Assembly (NCBI RefSeq): GCF_018275325.1
Contig: NZ_JAGVQR010000001.1
Coordinates: forward strand, 1,054,001 to 1,118,000
Direction: 5' to 3'
Length of the DNA stretch: 64,000 bases
Source: Nocardioides palaemonis
GTDB lineage: Bacteria > Actinomycetota > Actinomycetes > Propionibacteriales > Nocardioidaceae
Numbering within the stretch: the first letter of the stretch is position 1; the number at the start of each line of letters is the position of its first letter. Positions 7,798 to 17,223 of this stretch are shown here, one piece after another. Both the position numbers and the translations under genes were made by a program. The notes below the pieces were generated by a model. It searched no databases. It was not told the DNA's origin and worked only from the letters and a program-made list of their open reading frames with translations.

Positions 7798-9572
7798 CGG
7801 GGCGCCCCGAGGCGCCGCTGCCCCCCGCGTGGCCCGACCGGGCCGCCTGGGGCACCGCGCCCTCCCTCCGCGCCTGGCAGCAGGCGGCGATGGACCTCTA
7901 CCAGTCGCGCCAGCCGCAGGACTTCCTCGCCGTGGCGACGCCCGGCGCCGGCAAGACGACGTTCGCGCTGACCGTCGCCGCCGACCTGCTCAGCCGTCGC
8001 GTCGTCGACCGGATCACGGTCGTCGCGCCCACCGAGCACCTCAAGACCCAGTGGGCCGAGGCGGCCGCCCGCGCCGGGATCCCGATCGACCCGACGTACT
8101 CCGCCGGCAAGGGCAGGACGTCCGACGACTACGTCGGCATCGCCGTCACCTACGCCGGCGTCGCGGTCAACCCGCTGGCCATGCGGATCCGCACCGAGCG
8201 GTTCAAGACGCTGGTCATCCTCGACGAGATCCACCACGCCGGTGACGCGCTGTCGTGGGGTGAGGGCGTGCGGGAGTCGTTCGACCCGGCCACCCGCCGA
8301 CTGGCGCTCACCGGCACGCCGTTCCGCTCCGACATCAACCCGATCCCGTTCGTGAGCTATGCGCCCGGCGACGACGGCGTACCGGTCTCGTCGGCCGACT
8401 TCACCTACGGCTACGCCCATGCGTTGTCCGACCACGTCGTGCGCCCGGTGCTCTTCATGGCGTACTCGGGGGAGATGCAGTGGCGCACCCGCGCCGGCGA
8501 CGAGGTCGTCGCCCGGCTCGGCGAACCGCTCACCAAGGACATGCACGCCCAGGCGCTCCGCACCGCGCTCGACCCCCGCGGGTCGTGGATCCCGGCCGTG
8601 CTGGAGGCCGCCGACCGCCGCCTGTCGGAGGTACGCCGCCACGTCCCCGATGCCGGAGGGCTGGTGATCGCCGGCGACCAGGAGACCGCCCGGGCCTACG
8701 CGGCGATCCTCAAGAAGGTCTCGGGGGAGTCGCCGACGGTCGTGCTGTCGGACGAGAAGGGCTCGTCGAAGAAGATCGAGAAGTTCACCGCGTCCGAGGA
8801 CCGCTGGATGGTCGCCGTCCGGATGGTGTCGGAGGGCGTCGACGTGCCGCGCCTCGCCGTCGGCGTCTGGGCCACCACCGTGTCCACGCCGCTCTTCTTC
8901 GCCCAGGCCGTCGGCCGCTTCGTGCGCGCCCGGTCGCGCGGCGAGACCGCGACGGTGTTCCTGCCGTCCGCGCCCCACCTGCTGGAGTTCGCCTCCGACA
9001 TGGAGGCCCAGCGCGACCACGTGCTCGGCCGCAAGGTCACCGACGACGACGACATCTTCGCCGCCGAGGAGGACCTGCTCGCCGCGGCCAACGCCGAGGA
9101 GGGCGCCTCCGGCGAGCTCGAGATGTCATGGGAGGCGCTCGGCTCGACCGCGTCGTTCGACCACGTCCTCTACGACGGCGCCCAGTTCGGCCACTCCGGC
9201 GAGGTGCACGTGGGCTCGGAAGAGGAGATGGACTTCCTCGGCATCCCCGGCCTGCTCGAGCCCGACCAGGTGCGCGAGCTGCTCCACTCGCGGCAGAGCG
9301 AGCGGGCGCGCAAGCAGAAGGCGAGCGGCGTGGAGGACCGGGTGGTCGACTCCGTCGAGCAGCTCAGCACCCACCAGCAGCTCGGCGTGCTGCGCCGCGA
9401 GCTCAACGGGCTCGTCGCCGCGTGGCACCACCGCACCGGCCAGGCGCACGGCATCACGCACAACGCTCTGCGCAAGGAGTGCGGCGGCCCGCCGGCGGCG
9501 GTCGCCAACGCCGACCAGCTCCACGAGCGGATCAACCGGATCCGCGAGTGGGCGGTGAAGCAGACCTCCTGA
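7794..9572 (+). CDS. DEAD/DEAH-box (superfamily 2) helicase
   Basis: 592 residues from the GTG overlapping the DUF3039 stop. Walker A is ATPGAGKTTFAL near residue 46, the DEAD-type box is VILDEIHHAGD near 142, motif III is LALTGTPFRSD near 168, and the C-terminal helicase domain has RMVSEGVDVPRL and QAVGRFVRARS (motifs V and VI). The tail (about 430-592) is specific to this actinobacterial group. It resembles the RadD/type III restriction helicase branch, but there is no nuclease or methylase nearby, so a restriction role is not supported. The DUF3039-helicase pair recurs in actinobacteria, which suggests a joint nucleic-acid function. Confidence 0.88.
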   Translation: MTGRPEAPLPPAWPDRAAWGTAPSLRAWQQAAMDLYQSRQPQDFLAVATPGAGKTTFALTVAADLLSRRVVDRITVVAPTEHLKTQWAEAAARAGIPIDPTYSAGKGRTSDDYVGIAVTYAGVAVNPLAMRIRTERFKTLVILDEIHHAGDALSWGEGVRESFDPATRRLALTGTPFRSDINPIPFVSYAPGDDGVPVSSADFTYGYAHALSDHVVRPVLFMAYSGEMQWRTRAGDEVVARLGEPLTKDMHAQALRTALDPRGSWIPAVLEAADRRLSEVRRHVPDAGGLVIAGDQETARAYAAILKKVSGESPTVVLSDEKGSSKKIEKFTASEDRWMVAVRMVSEGVDVPRLAVGVWATTVSTPLFFAQAVGRFVRARSRGETATVFLPSAPHLLEFASDMEAQRDHVLGRKVTDDDDIFAAEEDLLAAANAEEGASGELEMSWEALGSTASFDHVLYDGAQFGHSGEVHVGSEEEMDFLGIPGLLEPDQVRELLHSRQSERARKQKASGVEDRVVDSVEQLSTHQQLGVLRRELNGLVAAWHHRTGQAHGITHNALRKECGGPPAAVANADQLHERINRIREWAVKQTS

Positions 9573-9576
9573 TCGA

Positions 9577-9640
9577 GTGGGTTTCGACGCGCCCGGCGCG
9601 CCCTCGCGAGCTCGGTCGCGGGCTTGCTCAACCTCCCGCC
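9577..9640 (+). repeat. Possible dispersed palindromic repeat
   Basis: The short gap between the helicase and IclR genes holds a segment starting GTGGGTTTCGAC and ending GCTCAACCTC, with GGTT and AACC at its two ends and a GC-rich palindromic centre. From memory this pattern recurs between genes in Nocardioides-type genomes. Only one copy is in this window, so repetition cannot be shown here. Confidence 0.4.
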
Positions 9641-9683
9641 ACACGCCGTGTACGACTTCGTCGCACCCGACTAGTGTCGTGAC

Positions 9684-10319
9684 ATGGCCTCGGAGACCTC
9701 GCAGACCCTCGACCGCGGACTGCGGGCCCTGAAGGTGCTCGCGGACACGCCCGAGGGGCTGACCATCACCGAGCTGTCCCACCGTCTCGAGGTCAACCGG
9801 ACGGTCGTCTACCGGCTGATCAGCACCCTCGAGCAGCACGGGCTCGTACGCCGTGACGCCCGGTCGCGACTGTTCGTCGGCCTCGGGGTGCTCCAGCTCG
9901 CGAGTGCCGTCCAGCCGCTGCTGCGCGACCTCGCGATGCCGGTGCTGCGCTCGCTGGCCGAGTCGCTCGGATCCACCGCCCACCTCACCGTCGCCGACGG
10001 CGACGAGGCGCTCGCGCTCGCCGTCGTCGAGCCGACCTGGACCGACTTCCACGTCGCCTACCGCGTCGGGGCGCGCCACCCGCTGTCGCAGGGCGCGGCC
10101 GGCAAGGCGATCACCCTGCTCGAGGGCGGCGAGGTGGCCTACGCCGTCACCAGCGGCGAGCTGCAGACCGGCGCGCGCGGGCTGGCCGCACCGGTCCGCG
10201 GCGTCGACGGCCTGCGGGCCAGCGTGGGCGTCGTGACGCTCGCGGACGCGATCGACGAGGACGTGGTGGCGCCGCAGGTGATCGAGGCCGCGAGGCTCGT
10301 GGCCGAGCGGCTGCTCTGA
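9684..10319 (+). CDS. IclR-family transcriptional regulator
   Basis: 211 residues. The winged helix-turn-helix is at about 5-65 (TLDRGLRALKVLA...TITELSHRLEVNRTVVYRLISTLEQHG), followed by an IclR effector domain. The protein is about 40 residues shorter than most IclR members and its effector domain is trimmed at the C-terminus. TAGTGT at 9672-9677 lies 6 bases before the ATG, which indicates a leaderless transcript. No catabolic operon adjoins it, so the target is unknown. Confidence 0.88.
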   Translation: MASETSQTLDRGLRALKVLADTPEGLTITELSHRLEVNRTVVYRLISTLEQHGLVRRDARSRLFVGLGVLQLASAVQPLLRDLAMPVLRSLAESLGSTAHLTVADGDEALALAVVEPTWTDFHVAYRVGARHPLSQGAAGKAITLLEGGEVAYAVTSGELQTGARGLAAPVRGVDGLRASVGVVTLADAIDEDVVAPQVIEAARLVAERLL

Positions 10320-10325
10320 GGATCC

Positions 10326-10811
10326 TCAGGCCGTCCGGGCCGGGTGGACGCCCGGCCCGGGTCGAGTGGCCACGTCGCGCCGGCCGGTGACCTCATGGCC
10401 GTCGCGGCAGCGCAGCACGACGTCGACCTCGGCGCCGCAGCCGACGTGCGCGAACTCGACCGGCGAGCCCTCCGGATCGGCGAGGTAGCGGTCGCCCCAG
10501 GCGCGGACCGCGACCAGGACGGGGTAGAGGTCGAACCCCTTGTCGGTCGGGCGGTACTCGTGGCGCTCGCGCTGACCCGGCTCGCGGTAGGGCTCGCGGC
10601 GCAGGATGCCGGCGTCGACGAGCAGGGCGAGGCGGTTGGTCAGCACCTGGCGCGGGATGCCGGCGTGGCGGCGCATGTCGTCGAAGCGGCGCACGCCGTT
10701 GAACACCTCGCGCAGCACCACGAAGGTCCACCGCTCGCCGAGCACCTCCATCGCGCGCCCGACCGTGCAGTTGTCGGTGGACCACGCGAGCGCGGCGGGG
10801 GAGTCCGTCAT
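10326..10811 (-). CDS. HxlR-family transcriptional regulator
   Basis: 161 residues. The HxlR winged-helix domain spans about 10-105: NCTVGRAMEVLGERWTFVVL, FDDMRRHAGIPRQVLTNRLA, then the wing with ILRREPYREPGQRERHEY. A roughly 40-residue C-terminal extension contains CGAEVDVVLRCRDGHEV with two Cys and one His. The start follows TAGGGT (10824-10819) by 7 bases. The gene is divergent from a thioesterase gene, and a perfect inverted repeat lies between them, so it probably controls that gene and itself. Confidence 0.9.
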   Translation of the reverse strand: MTDSPAALAWSTDNCTVGRAMEVLGERWTFVVLREVFNGVRRFDDMRRHAGIPRQVLTNRLALLVDAGILRREPYREPGQRERHEYRPTDKGFDLYPVLVAVRAWGDRYLADPEGSPVEFAHVGCGAEVDVVLRCRDGHEVTGRRDVATRPGPGVHPARTA

Positions 10812-10837
10812 GGCGCCCACCCTAGGTCTCGTTGACA

Positions 10838-10865
10838 GACCCAGCAAGGGGTGATGTGCTGGGTC
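10838..10865. promoter_or_regulatory. Candidate HxlR operator
   Basis: GACCCAGCA (10838-10846) and TGCTGGGTC (10857-10865) form a perfect 9-bp inverted repeat with a 10-base spacer. It ends one base before the thioesterase ATG and lies close behind the divergent regulator's -10, so a bound dimer could block both genes. Confidence 0.65.
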
Positions 10866-10866
10866 C

Positions 10867-11382
10867 ATGACGCAGACCCAGCCGTTCGAGACCGACAGCC
10901 GCACCGTCACGTGGGCCACGCCCGGCCAGGGCGACCTCGCCCGGCTGCTCGAGCTCGACGGGCTGGCGCAGCTCGAGGCGATGCGCGCCGGCGAGATGCC
11001 GCACCCGCCGATCATGGACACCCTCGGCATGACCGACATGCGGGTCGAGCGAGGTCGGGTCGTGGTGGAGATGCCGGCCGCGGAGTTCCACTACAACCCG
11101 CTCGGCAGCGTGCACGGCGGGGTGATCTCGACGATGCTCGACACGGCCGCCGCCTGCTCGGTCCACACCACGCTCGCCGTGGGCGAGGTCTACACCTCGG
11201 TCGACCTGACTGTGAAGTTCCTGCGCCCGGTGACCGTGGGCTCGGGCCTGCTGACCTGCGAGGGCACGGTCATCAGCCGTGGGCGGCGTACGGCCCTCGC
11301 GCAGGCGCAGCTCACCGACGAGGCGGGGCGCCTGGTCGCCCACGCGACGTCGACCTGCCTGATCATGCGGGCGGGGGAGTGA
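10867..11382 (+). CDS. PaaI-type hotdog-fold thioesterase
   Basis: 171 residues. The hotdog thioesterase core is clear: HYNPLGSVHGGVISTMLDTA carries the conserved Asn, HGG turn and catalytic Asp, and the second half has TSVDLTVKFLRPV and LAQAQLTDEAGRLVAHATSTC. Members hydrolyse acyl- or aryl-CoA thioesters in the cytoplasm. The N-terminal 45 residues are an extension on the usual PaaI length. It faces the HxlR gene across the candidate operator, so expression is probably ligand-controlled. Confidence 0.85.
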   Translation: MTQTQPFETDSRTVTWATPGQGDLARLLELDGLAQLEAMRAGEMPHPPIMDTLGMTDMRVERGRVVVEMPAAEFHYNPLGSVHGGVISTMLDTAAACSVHTTLAVGEVYTSVDLTVKFLRPVTVGSGLLTCEGTVISRGRRTALAQAQLTDEAGRLVAHATSTCLIMRAGE

Positions 11383-11396
11383 CCGCCCTGCCGCGG

Positions 11397-11487
11397 TAGT
11401 CCAGTGGCGAGACGTCGTCGCGGCGGGCTAGTCCAGTGGCGAGACGTCGTCGTACGGGCTCCCGGACAGCATCTCGTCACTGGACTA
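11397..11487. repeat. Two direct copies and one inverted copy of a TAGTCCAGTGGCGAG element
   Basis: The 24-base element beginning TAGTCCAGTGGCGAGACG occurs at 11397-11420 and again at 11429-11452. Its first 15 bases return inverted at 11473-11487 (CTCGTCACTGGACTA) with one change that still pairs as G-U in RNA. The array lies between the convergent thioesterase and AsnC genes. It could act as a terminator or be a dispersed repeat. Confidence 0.75.
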
Positions 11488-11516
11488 CCCCCACGGGGGA
11501 CGGGGGTCCTGCGCCG

Positions 11517-11547
11517 CCCACCCGTACGTCACGAGCCCACCCGTACG

Positions 11548-11552
<5 letters not shown>
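11517..11552. repeat. 17-bp tandem repeat CCCACCCGTACGTCACG
   Basis: Two identical copies (11517-11533 and 11536-11552) are separated by two bases; each contains the CGTACG palindrome. The second copy runs over the stop codon of the AsnC-type gene. Confidence 0.8.
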
Positions 11553-13348
<1,796 letters not shown>

Positions 13349-13409
13349 CGCCTGCCTGACAGGGCGCCGCCGAGTCCGGCGGAGCGGCGTAGGCCCCCAG
13401 CGGCCCACC

Positions 13410-13465
13410 CGAGCGGTGGCCCACCCACCTTTTCTGCGCGGAAAGTGTGGGTGGGCCACCGCTCG
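13410..13465 (+). terminator. Long hairpin terminator after hppD
   Basis: The arm GAGCGGTGGCCCACCCAC (13411-13428) pairs perfectly with GTGGGTGGGCCACCGCTC (13447-13464). Pairing continues inward through a CTTTTC/GAAAG stretch, giving about 24 bp in all. It is one of the strongest hairpins in the window. Confidence 0.85.
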
Positions 13466-13497
13466 TCGCGTCCGGAGCGGGTCACGGTGCTGGACAC

Positions 13498-13544
13498 ATC
13501 GAAAGTCGATGCCCTATCGTTTGTCGACACCATCGACCATCGAT
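13498..13544. promoter_or_regulatory. Three operator-like repeats upstream of the DUF2975/XRE pair
   Basis: Three 13-base near-palindromes stand in the same orientation: ATCGAAAGTCGAT (13498-13510), ATCGTTTGTCGAC (13516-13528) and ATCGACCATCGAT (13532-13544). They fit ATCG(N)5-type half-sites facing each other, with 18- and 16-base periods. The array ends 17 bases before the DUF2975 ATG. Autoregulation by the XRE protein encoded second in the operon is the natural reading. Confidence 0.75.
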
Positions 13545-13560
13545 ATGCCCGGGGGCACTC

Positions 13561-14211
13561 ATGAACGCTGACCAGTCGCGCGACACCGACCCGCTGCGGG
13601 TCCTCGAGCTGGTGGTCGGGGTGGTGGTCTGCGCCATGGCCGTCCTCGCGGTCGGCCTGGTGGCCGGGACGGTGCTCGGCAGCGCGTCGGTGCCGGGCCT
13701 GAACGCCGAGGTGTGCGCGACCGCCTCTGGCGGCCAGCTGGGGATCGGGCAGGACGCCGTCGGGGGAGGGGGTGACCGCACCGGTCCGGCCACCCTCGAC
13801 CCGGGGATCACGTGGCGCGCGAGCGAGGTCCAGGTGTGCGACCCCGAGCCCGGCGTCGCCACCCGCGCACTCGGCGGTGCCGGGCTGGTCGTCTGGTTCG
13901 GCGGGCCGGCGGTCTTCTTCGTGCTGCTCTGGCGCTTCCTGCGTCGTGCCCGTCGTGAGGGCGTCTTCGCCGACCGTGTCCCGCGCCAGCTCCGGACGCT
14001 CGGCCGGGTGCTGCTGATGTGGGCGGCGCTCGACCTGGTGCTGTCCGGGTGGATCGAGGCGGCACTGGTGCAGCGGATGACGGACAGCCCGTTCGCCGTG
14101 AGCGCGACCATCCCGTGGGTGCCGCTGCTCCTGGGGGTCGCCCTGCTCGGGCTCGCGAAGGTGATGGAGCAGGCGGTCGAGATGCGCCACGACGTCGAGG
14201 CCACGATCTGA
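13561..14211 (+). CDS. DUF2975 membrane protein
   Basis: 216 residues with four predicted membrane segments: about 16-40 (VVVGVVVCAMAVLAVGLVAG), 103-123 (LVVWFGGPAVFFVLLW), 145-165 and 180-200. This matches DUF2975, a family nearly always encoded with a small YozG-like regulator, as here. The extracellular loop between segments 1 and 2 holds two Cys (EVCATA and VQVCDP) that could form a disulfide. GGGGG just upstream of the ATG can serve as ribosome-binding site. The stop shares a base with the next start. Such pairs are thought to be membrane-coupled transcription switches; the signal is unknown. Confidence 0.8.
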   Translation: MNADQSRDTDPLRVLELVVGVVVCAMAVLAVGLVAGTVLGSASVPGLNAEVCATASGGQLGIGQDAVGGGGDRTGPATLDPGITWRASEVQVCDPEPGVATRALGGAGLVVWFGGPAVFFVLLWRFLRRARREGVFADRVPRQLRTLGRVLLMWAALDLVLSGWIEAALVQRMTDSPFAVSATIPWVPLLLGVALLGLAKVMEQAVEMRHDVEATI

Positions 14212-14459
14212 TGGCGGGTCGCACGACCGAGGACACCGAGGAGCAGCACGGCGTGACCGTCCACCTCGACGAGGTGCTGGCCGCGCGCGGGATGACCCTC
14301 ACCGAGCTCGCCGACCGCGTCGGGGTGACGGTCGTCAACCTCAGCGTGCTCAAGAACGGCCGCGCCAAGGCGGTGCGCTTCTCGACGCTGACCCGCGTGT
14401 GCCGGGTGCTGGAGTGCCAGCCCGGCGACATCCTGCGCGTCGAGCCCGACCCGGGCTGA
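14211..14459 (+). CDS. Small XRE-family (YozG-like) regulator
   Basis: 82 residues, essentially one Cro/CI-type helix-turn-helix (TVHLDEVLAARGMTLTELAD...NLSVLKNGRAKAVRFSTLTRVC) with an end CQPGDILRVEPD typical of YozG. It overlaps the DUF2975 stop by one base (TGATG), so the two are translationally coupled. The three ATCG repeats at 13498-13544 are its likely binding sites. Confidence 0.9.
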   Translation: MAGRTTEDTEEQHGVTVHLDEVLAARGMTLTELADRVGVTVVNLSVLKNGRAKAVRFSTLTRVCRVLECQPGDILRVEPDPG

Positions 14460-14471
14460 GAGGCTGTCCCC

Positions 14472-15269
14472 ATGATGATCCGAGCGGTCGAGCTGGCCGC
14501 GATCAAGGCCGGGACGATCGACCTCGCCTTCCGGCGCTGGGCCCGGCCACGCGTCGTCGTCGGCACCCGGCTGCGCACCGCGGTGGGGCTGGTCGAGGTG
14601 ACCTCGGTCGAGGAGGTCGACGTCGCGACCCTCACCGAGGACGACGCCCGGCGCGCGGGCGCTGCGTCGCTGGCCGCGCTCCGCGAGGGCCTGGCCGCGC
14701 GCCCGGACGACCCGGCGTGGCGGGTCGGCGTGACGTACGCCGGTCCCGACCCCCGCGAGCTGCTGCGCGCGAGCGTCCCGGACGCCGAGGAGGTCGCCGC
14801 GATCCGCGCCCGGCTCGACCGCCTCGACGCGGCGTCGCCGATCGGTCCGTGGACGCGGGTGACGCTCGACCTGATCGACCTCAACGCCGGCGTCCGGGCC
14901 CCGGAGCTCGCCGCGCAGGTCGGCCGCGAGACGCAGGACTTCAAGAAGGACGTCCGCAAGCTCAAGGAGCTCGGCCTCACCGAGTCGCTCGCGATCGGCT
15001 ACCTGCTCTCGCCGCGTGGCGAGGCGGTCGTGGACGCCGGCCTGCCGGAGCCGCGGCAGCGGGCGCCGCGCGAGCAGGGCACGCCGCTCCCGCGTGCGAT
15101 CGGCGCCCCGGCGACGCGTGCGCTGCGCGAGGCGGGTGCCACGACGCTCGAGCAGGTGGCGACGTACTCCGCCGACCAGCTCGCCGCGATGCACGGCGTC
15201 GGGCCGATCGCGATCACCCGGCTGCGCGAGGCGATGGCCGAGCAGGGCCTGCGCTACGTCGGCGAGTGA
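14472..15269 (+). CDS. ASCH-domain protein with C-terminal helix-hairpin-helix
   Basis: 265 residues. The first 60 resemble an ASCH/PUA-like RNA-binding domain (IKAGTIDLAFRRW.RPRVVVGTRL...LVEVTSVEEV). The middle (about 125-185) looks like a winged helix (WTRVTLDLIDLN...ETQDFKKDVRKLKELGL). The end (about 210-262) is a helix-hairpin-helix like the RNA polymerase alpha C-terminal domain (IGAPATRALREAGATTLEQ...MHGVGPIAITRLRE). The combination suggests nucleic-acid binding, but no function is known. A tandem ATGATG allows a start 3 bases later. It follows the XRE gene by 12 bases and may share its transcript. Confidence 0.75.
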   Translation: MMIRAVELAAIKAGTIDLAFRRWARPRVVVGTRLRTAVGLVEVTSVEEVDVATLTEDDARRAGAASLAALREGLAARPDDPAWRVGVTYAGPDPRELLRASVPDAEEVAAIRARLDRLDAASPIGPWTRVTLDLIDLNAGVRAPELAAQVGRETQDFKKDVRKLKELGLTESLAIGYLLSPRGEAVVDAGLPEPRQRAPREQGTPLPRAIGAPATRALREAGATTLEQVATYSADQLAAMHGVGPIAITRLREAMAEQGLRYVGE

Positions 15270-15273
15270 GCCG

Positions 15274-15378
15274 TCAGAGTGGTGCCCCGTCGCAGCAGTT
15301 GGCCTTCATGTGGCAGTGGGGGCACAGCCACCGGGTCGAGATGGGGTCGAACTCTTCCCCGCAGTAGTCGCACGGCAC
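15274..15378 (-). CDS. 34-residue double-CxxC zinc-ribbon-like protein
   Basis: A short ORF starting VPCDYCGEEFDPISTRW and continuing with LCPHCHMKANCCDG. It has CDYC and CPHC knuckles 13 residues apart and a further Cys pair, the layout of a zinc ribbon. It converges on the ASCH gene. It lies just downstream of the MFS gene, and its GTG start is inside the arm of the hairpin at 15373-15410, which makes translation uncertain unless transcription starts nearby. The compact Cys spacing and clean stop argue for a real gene. Confidence 0.6.
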   Translation of the reverse strand: MPCDYCGEEFDPISTRWLCPHCHMKANCCDGAPL

Positions 15379-15410
15379 GGCACCGACGCTAGTACGTCGG
15401 TGCCGTGCCG
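15373..15410 (-). terminator. Hairpin terminator after the MFS gene
   Basis: GGCACGGCACCGACG (15374-15388) pairs perfectly with CGTCGGTGCCGTGCC (15395-15409) around a six-base loop, 20 bases behind the MFS stop. It also covers the start codon of the 34-residue zinc-ribbon ORF on the same strand. Confidence 0.75.
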
Positions 15411-15430
15411 CGGGGACAGGCGCGCGGGCG

Positions 15431-16675
15431 TCAGGCCAGGTCGCCCACCAGCTCGCTCTCGGCCTCGGTGACGCCGTGCGGCTCGGGAGCCGTGGAGAGC
15501 GCCGCGGCGATGGTGCGCGAGCCCGCCGCCACCACGACCACGCCGACGGCGACGGCCGCCGCGCCGAACCAGAACGGCGCGTGCAGGTCGACGTTCTCGG
15601 CCAGCTTGAGCGCGACGTAGGGGCCGACCGCGCCGCCGGTGAAGCGGACGAACGAGTACGCCGCGGAGGCGACCGGGCGCTCGACCGGCGCCGCGCCCAT
15701 CACGGCCTCGGTGACGAGGGTGTTGGTGACGCCGAGGAAGGCGCCGGCGACGACGATGCCGACGGTCACGACCACCTCGTGCGAGGCGCCCAGCGCCATC
15801 ACCGCGAGGTCGAGGGAGAACAGCGCCAGGACCGCGGTGAGCGTCGCCATGGTGCCGAAGCGGCGCTGGAGGATCGGCGCCAGCCACACGGAGGTGAAGG
15901 CCAGCAGGAGGCCCCAGCCGAAGAAGGTCCAGCCGATGCCCATGATCGAGTACGTCGGCAGGGCGAACGGGCCGGCGGCCATCAGCGTGAAGAAGCCGAG
16001 GTTGTAGAAGATCGCGACCAGGGCCAGGAGCAGCAGCGCGCGGTGGCGCAGGGCGCGGAACGGGTCGAGGATCGACGTCTTGCGACCGGTCGGGGGCGTG
16101 GACGGGAGGAAGAACGCGGTGGCCGCGAGGGCGATGGTCATCAGCACCGAGACGCCGAAGAACGGTCCGCGCCACGAGACCTGGCCGAGCAGGCCGCCGA
16201 TGAGCGGGCCGGAGGCGATGCCGAGGCCGAGAGCTGCCTCGAACAGGATGATCGCCTGCCCGACCGGGCCGGCCGACGCGCTGACGATGGTCGCGAGCGC
16301 GGTGGCGACGAAGAGCGCGTTGCCCAGGCCCCAGCCGGCGCGGAAGCCGATCACGGCGCCGACGCTGTCGGAGAGGCCGGCCAGCGCCGCGGAGACGATG
16401 ATGATGGCCAGGCCGGCGAGCAGGGTGCGCTTGGGGCCGATCCGGCTGGACACCACGCCGGTCACCAGCATCGAGATGCCCATGACGGCCATGTAGCTGG
16501 TGAAGAGCAGCGACACCTGGCTCGGGGTGGCCTCGAGCTGGGCGGCGATCTCCTTGAGGATCGGGTCGACCAGGCCGATGCCCATGAAGGCGATGACGCA
16601 GGCGAAGGCCACGGCCCAGACGGCACGGGGCTGGCGAAGGAGCGAGGGGGTGGTCGAGCTGCTGGCGCTGCTCAC
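15431..16675 (-). CDS. MFS drug-type efflux transporter
   Basis: 414 residues with about 12 membrane segments. The N-terminal half has the MFS loop pattern MLVTGVVSSRIGPKRTLLAG and the antiporter-type LGLGIASGPLIGGLL near residue 135. The GTG start overlaps the MarR stop by GTGA, so the pair is one operon and this is the likely target of the regulator's ligand control. Substrate cannot be named; drug/H+ antiport is the family norm. Confidence 0.88.
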   Translation of the reverse strand: MSSASSSTTPSLLRQPRAVWAVAFACVIAFMGIGLVDPILKEIAAQLEATPSQVSLLFTSYMAVMGISMLVTGVVSSRIGPKRTLLAGLAIIIVSAALAGLSDSVGAVIGFRAGWGLGNALFVATALATIVSASAGPVGQAIILFEAALGLGIASGPLIGGLLGQVSWRGPFFGVSVLMTIALAATAFFLPSTPPTGRKTSILDPFRALRHRALLLLALVAIFYNLGFFTLMAAGPFALPTYSIMGIGWTFFGWGLLLAFTSVWLAPILQRRFGTMATLTAVLALFSLDLAVMALGASHEVVVTVGIVVAGAFLGVTNTLVTEAVMGAAPVERPVASAAYSFVRFTGGAVGPYVALKLAENVDLHAPFWFGAAAVAVGVVVVAAGSRTIAAALSTAPEPHGVTEAESELVGDLA

Positions 16676-17112
16676 AGGGTGTCCTCCTGAGGGGTCGGGC
16701 GGAGGACGTCGCGCAGCACCGCGACGGCGGTGGCGACCTCCTCGGCGGTGTGGTGGGTGTCGGCGAGGCGAGCGGTCACCAGGTCGGCGTTGGCCCGCCG
16801 GATCCGGGCGAGCTCGGCGTGCCCCGCGGCGGTGAGCGCGACGACGTGGGCCCGGCCGTCGGTCGGGTGCGGCCGGCGGTCCACCAGGCCCTGCTCGCGC
16901 AGCGCCTTGACGGTGGCGGTCATCGTCGGCTGGCTGCACCGGTCGGCCGCCGCGAGGGCGGTCACGCCGGAGGGACCGTGCTCGTCGAGCAGCGACAGCG
17001 CGCGGACGCCTGCGGGGTGCTCGATCTCGCGGCGTACGGCCCGCGTCAGGCGGGCGGCGAGCACGACGAGGTCGCTGGAGAGCTCGGAGAGCCGGGTCTG
17101 GTCGTCGGTCAC
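16672..17112 (-). CDS. MarR-family transcriptional regulator
   Basis: 146 residues. The MarR winged helix is at about 35-100: LSLLDEHGPSGVTALAAADR, QPTMTATVKALREQGLVDRR, then the wing with DGRAHVVALTAAG. It is the first gene of a two-gene operon with an MFS exporter. A perfect 15-base palindrome 13 bases before the start overlaps the likely promoter, so autorepression relieved by a substrate of the pump is the expected logic. The GTG start has GGAGG unusually close. Confidence 0.9.
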   Translation of the reverse strand: MTDDQTRLSELSSDLVVLAARLTRAVRREIEHPAGVRALSLLDEHGPSGVTALAAADRCSQPTMTATVKALREQGLVDRRPHPTDGRAHVVALTAAGHAELARIRRANADLVTARLADTHHTAEEVATAVAVLRDVLRPTPQEDTL

Positions 17113-17125
17113 CCCTCCACTATTG

Positions 17126-17140
17126 CATAGGAGTCCTATG
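17126..17140. promoter_or_regulatory. MarR operator palindrome
   Basis: CATAGGAGTCCTATG is a perfect palindrome around a central G, with AT-rich flanks (TTG before, TATAT after), directly upstream of marR-MFS. Length and position are typical of MarR operators. Confidence 0.75.
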
Positions 17141-17161
17141 TATATCGACCCGGAACGACGA

Positions 17162-17203
17162 GACCCCGCTCACAGTCGCCGGCGGGCGACCGTGAGCGGG
17201 GTC
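17162..17203 (-). terminator. Hairpin terminator after lysE
   Basis: GACCCCGCTCAC (17162-17173) pairs with GTGAGCGGGGTC (17192-17203). After one mismatch pairing continues through GTCGCC/GGCGAC. It lies 20 bases behind the lysE stop. Confidence 0.8.
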
Positions 17204-17223
17204 CGGTGCGGGGTGGGCGGTGC

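Noticed and set aside
7794..9572. Restriction-modification or phage-defence helicase system
   Set aside because: The helicase has only a DUF3039 partner; no methyltransferase, nuclease or other defence gene is adjacent.
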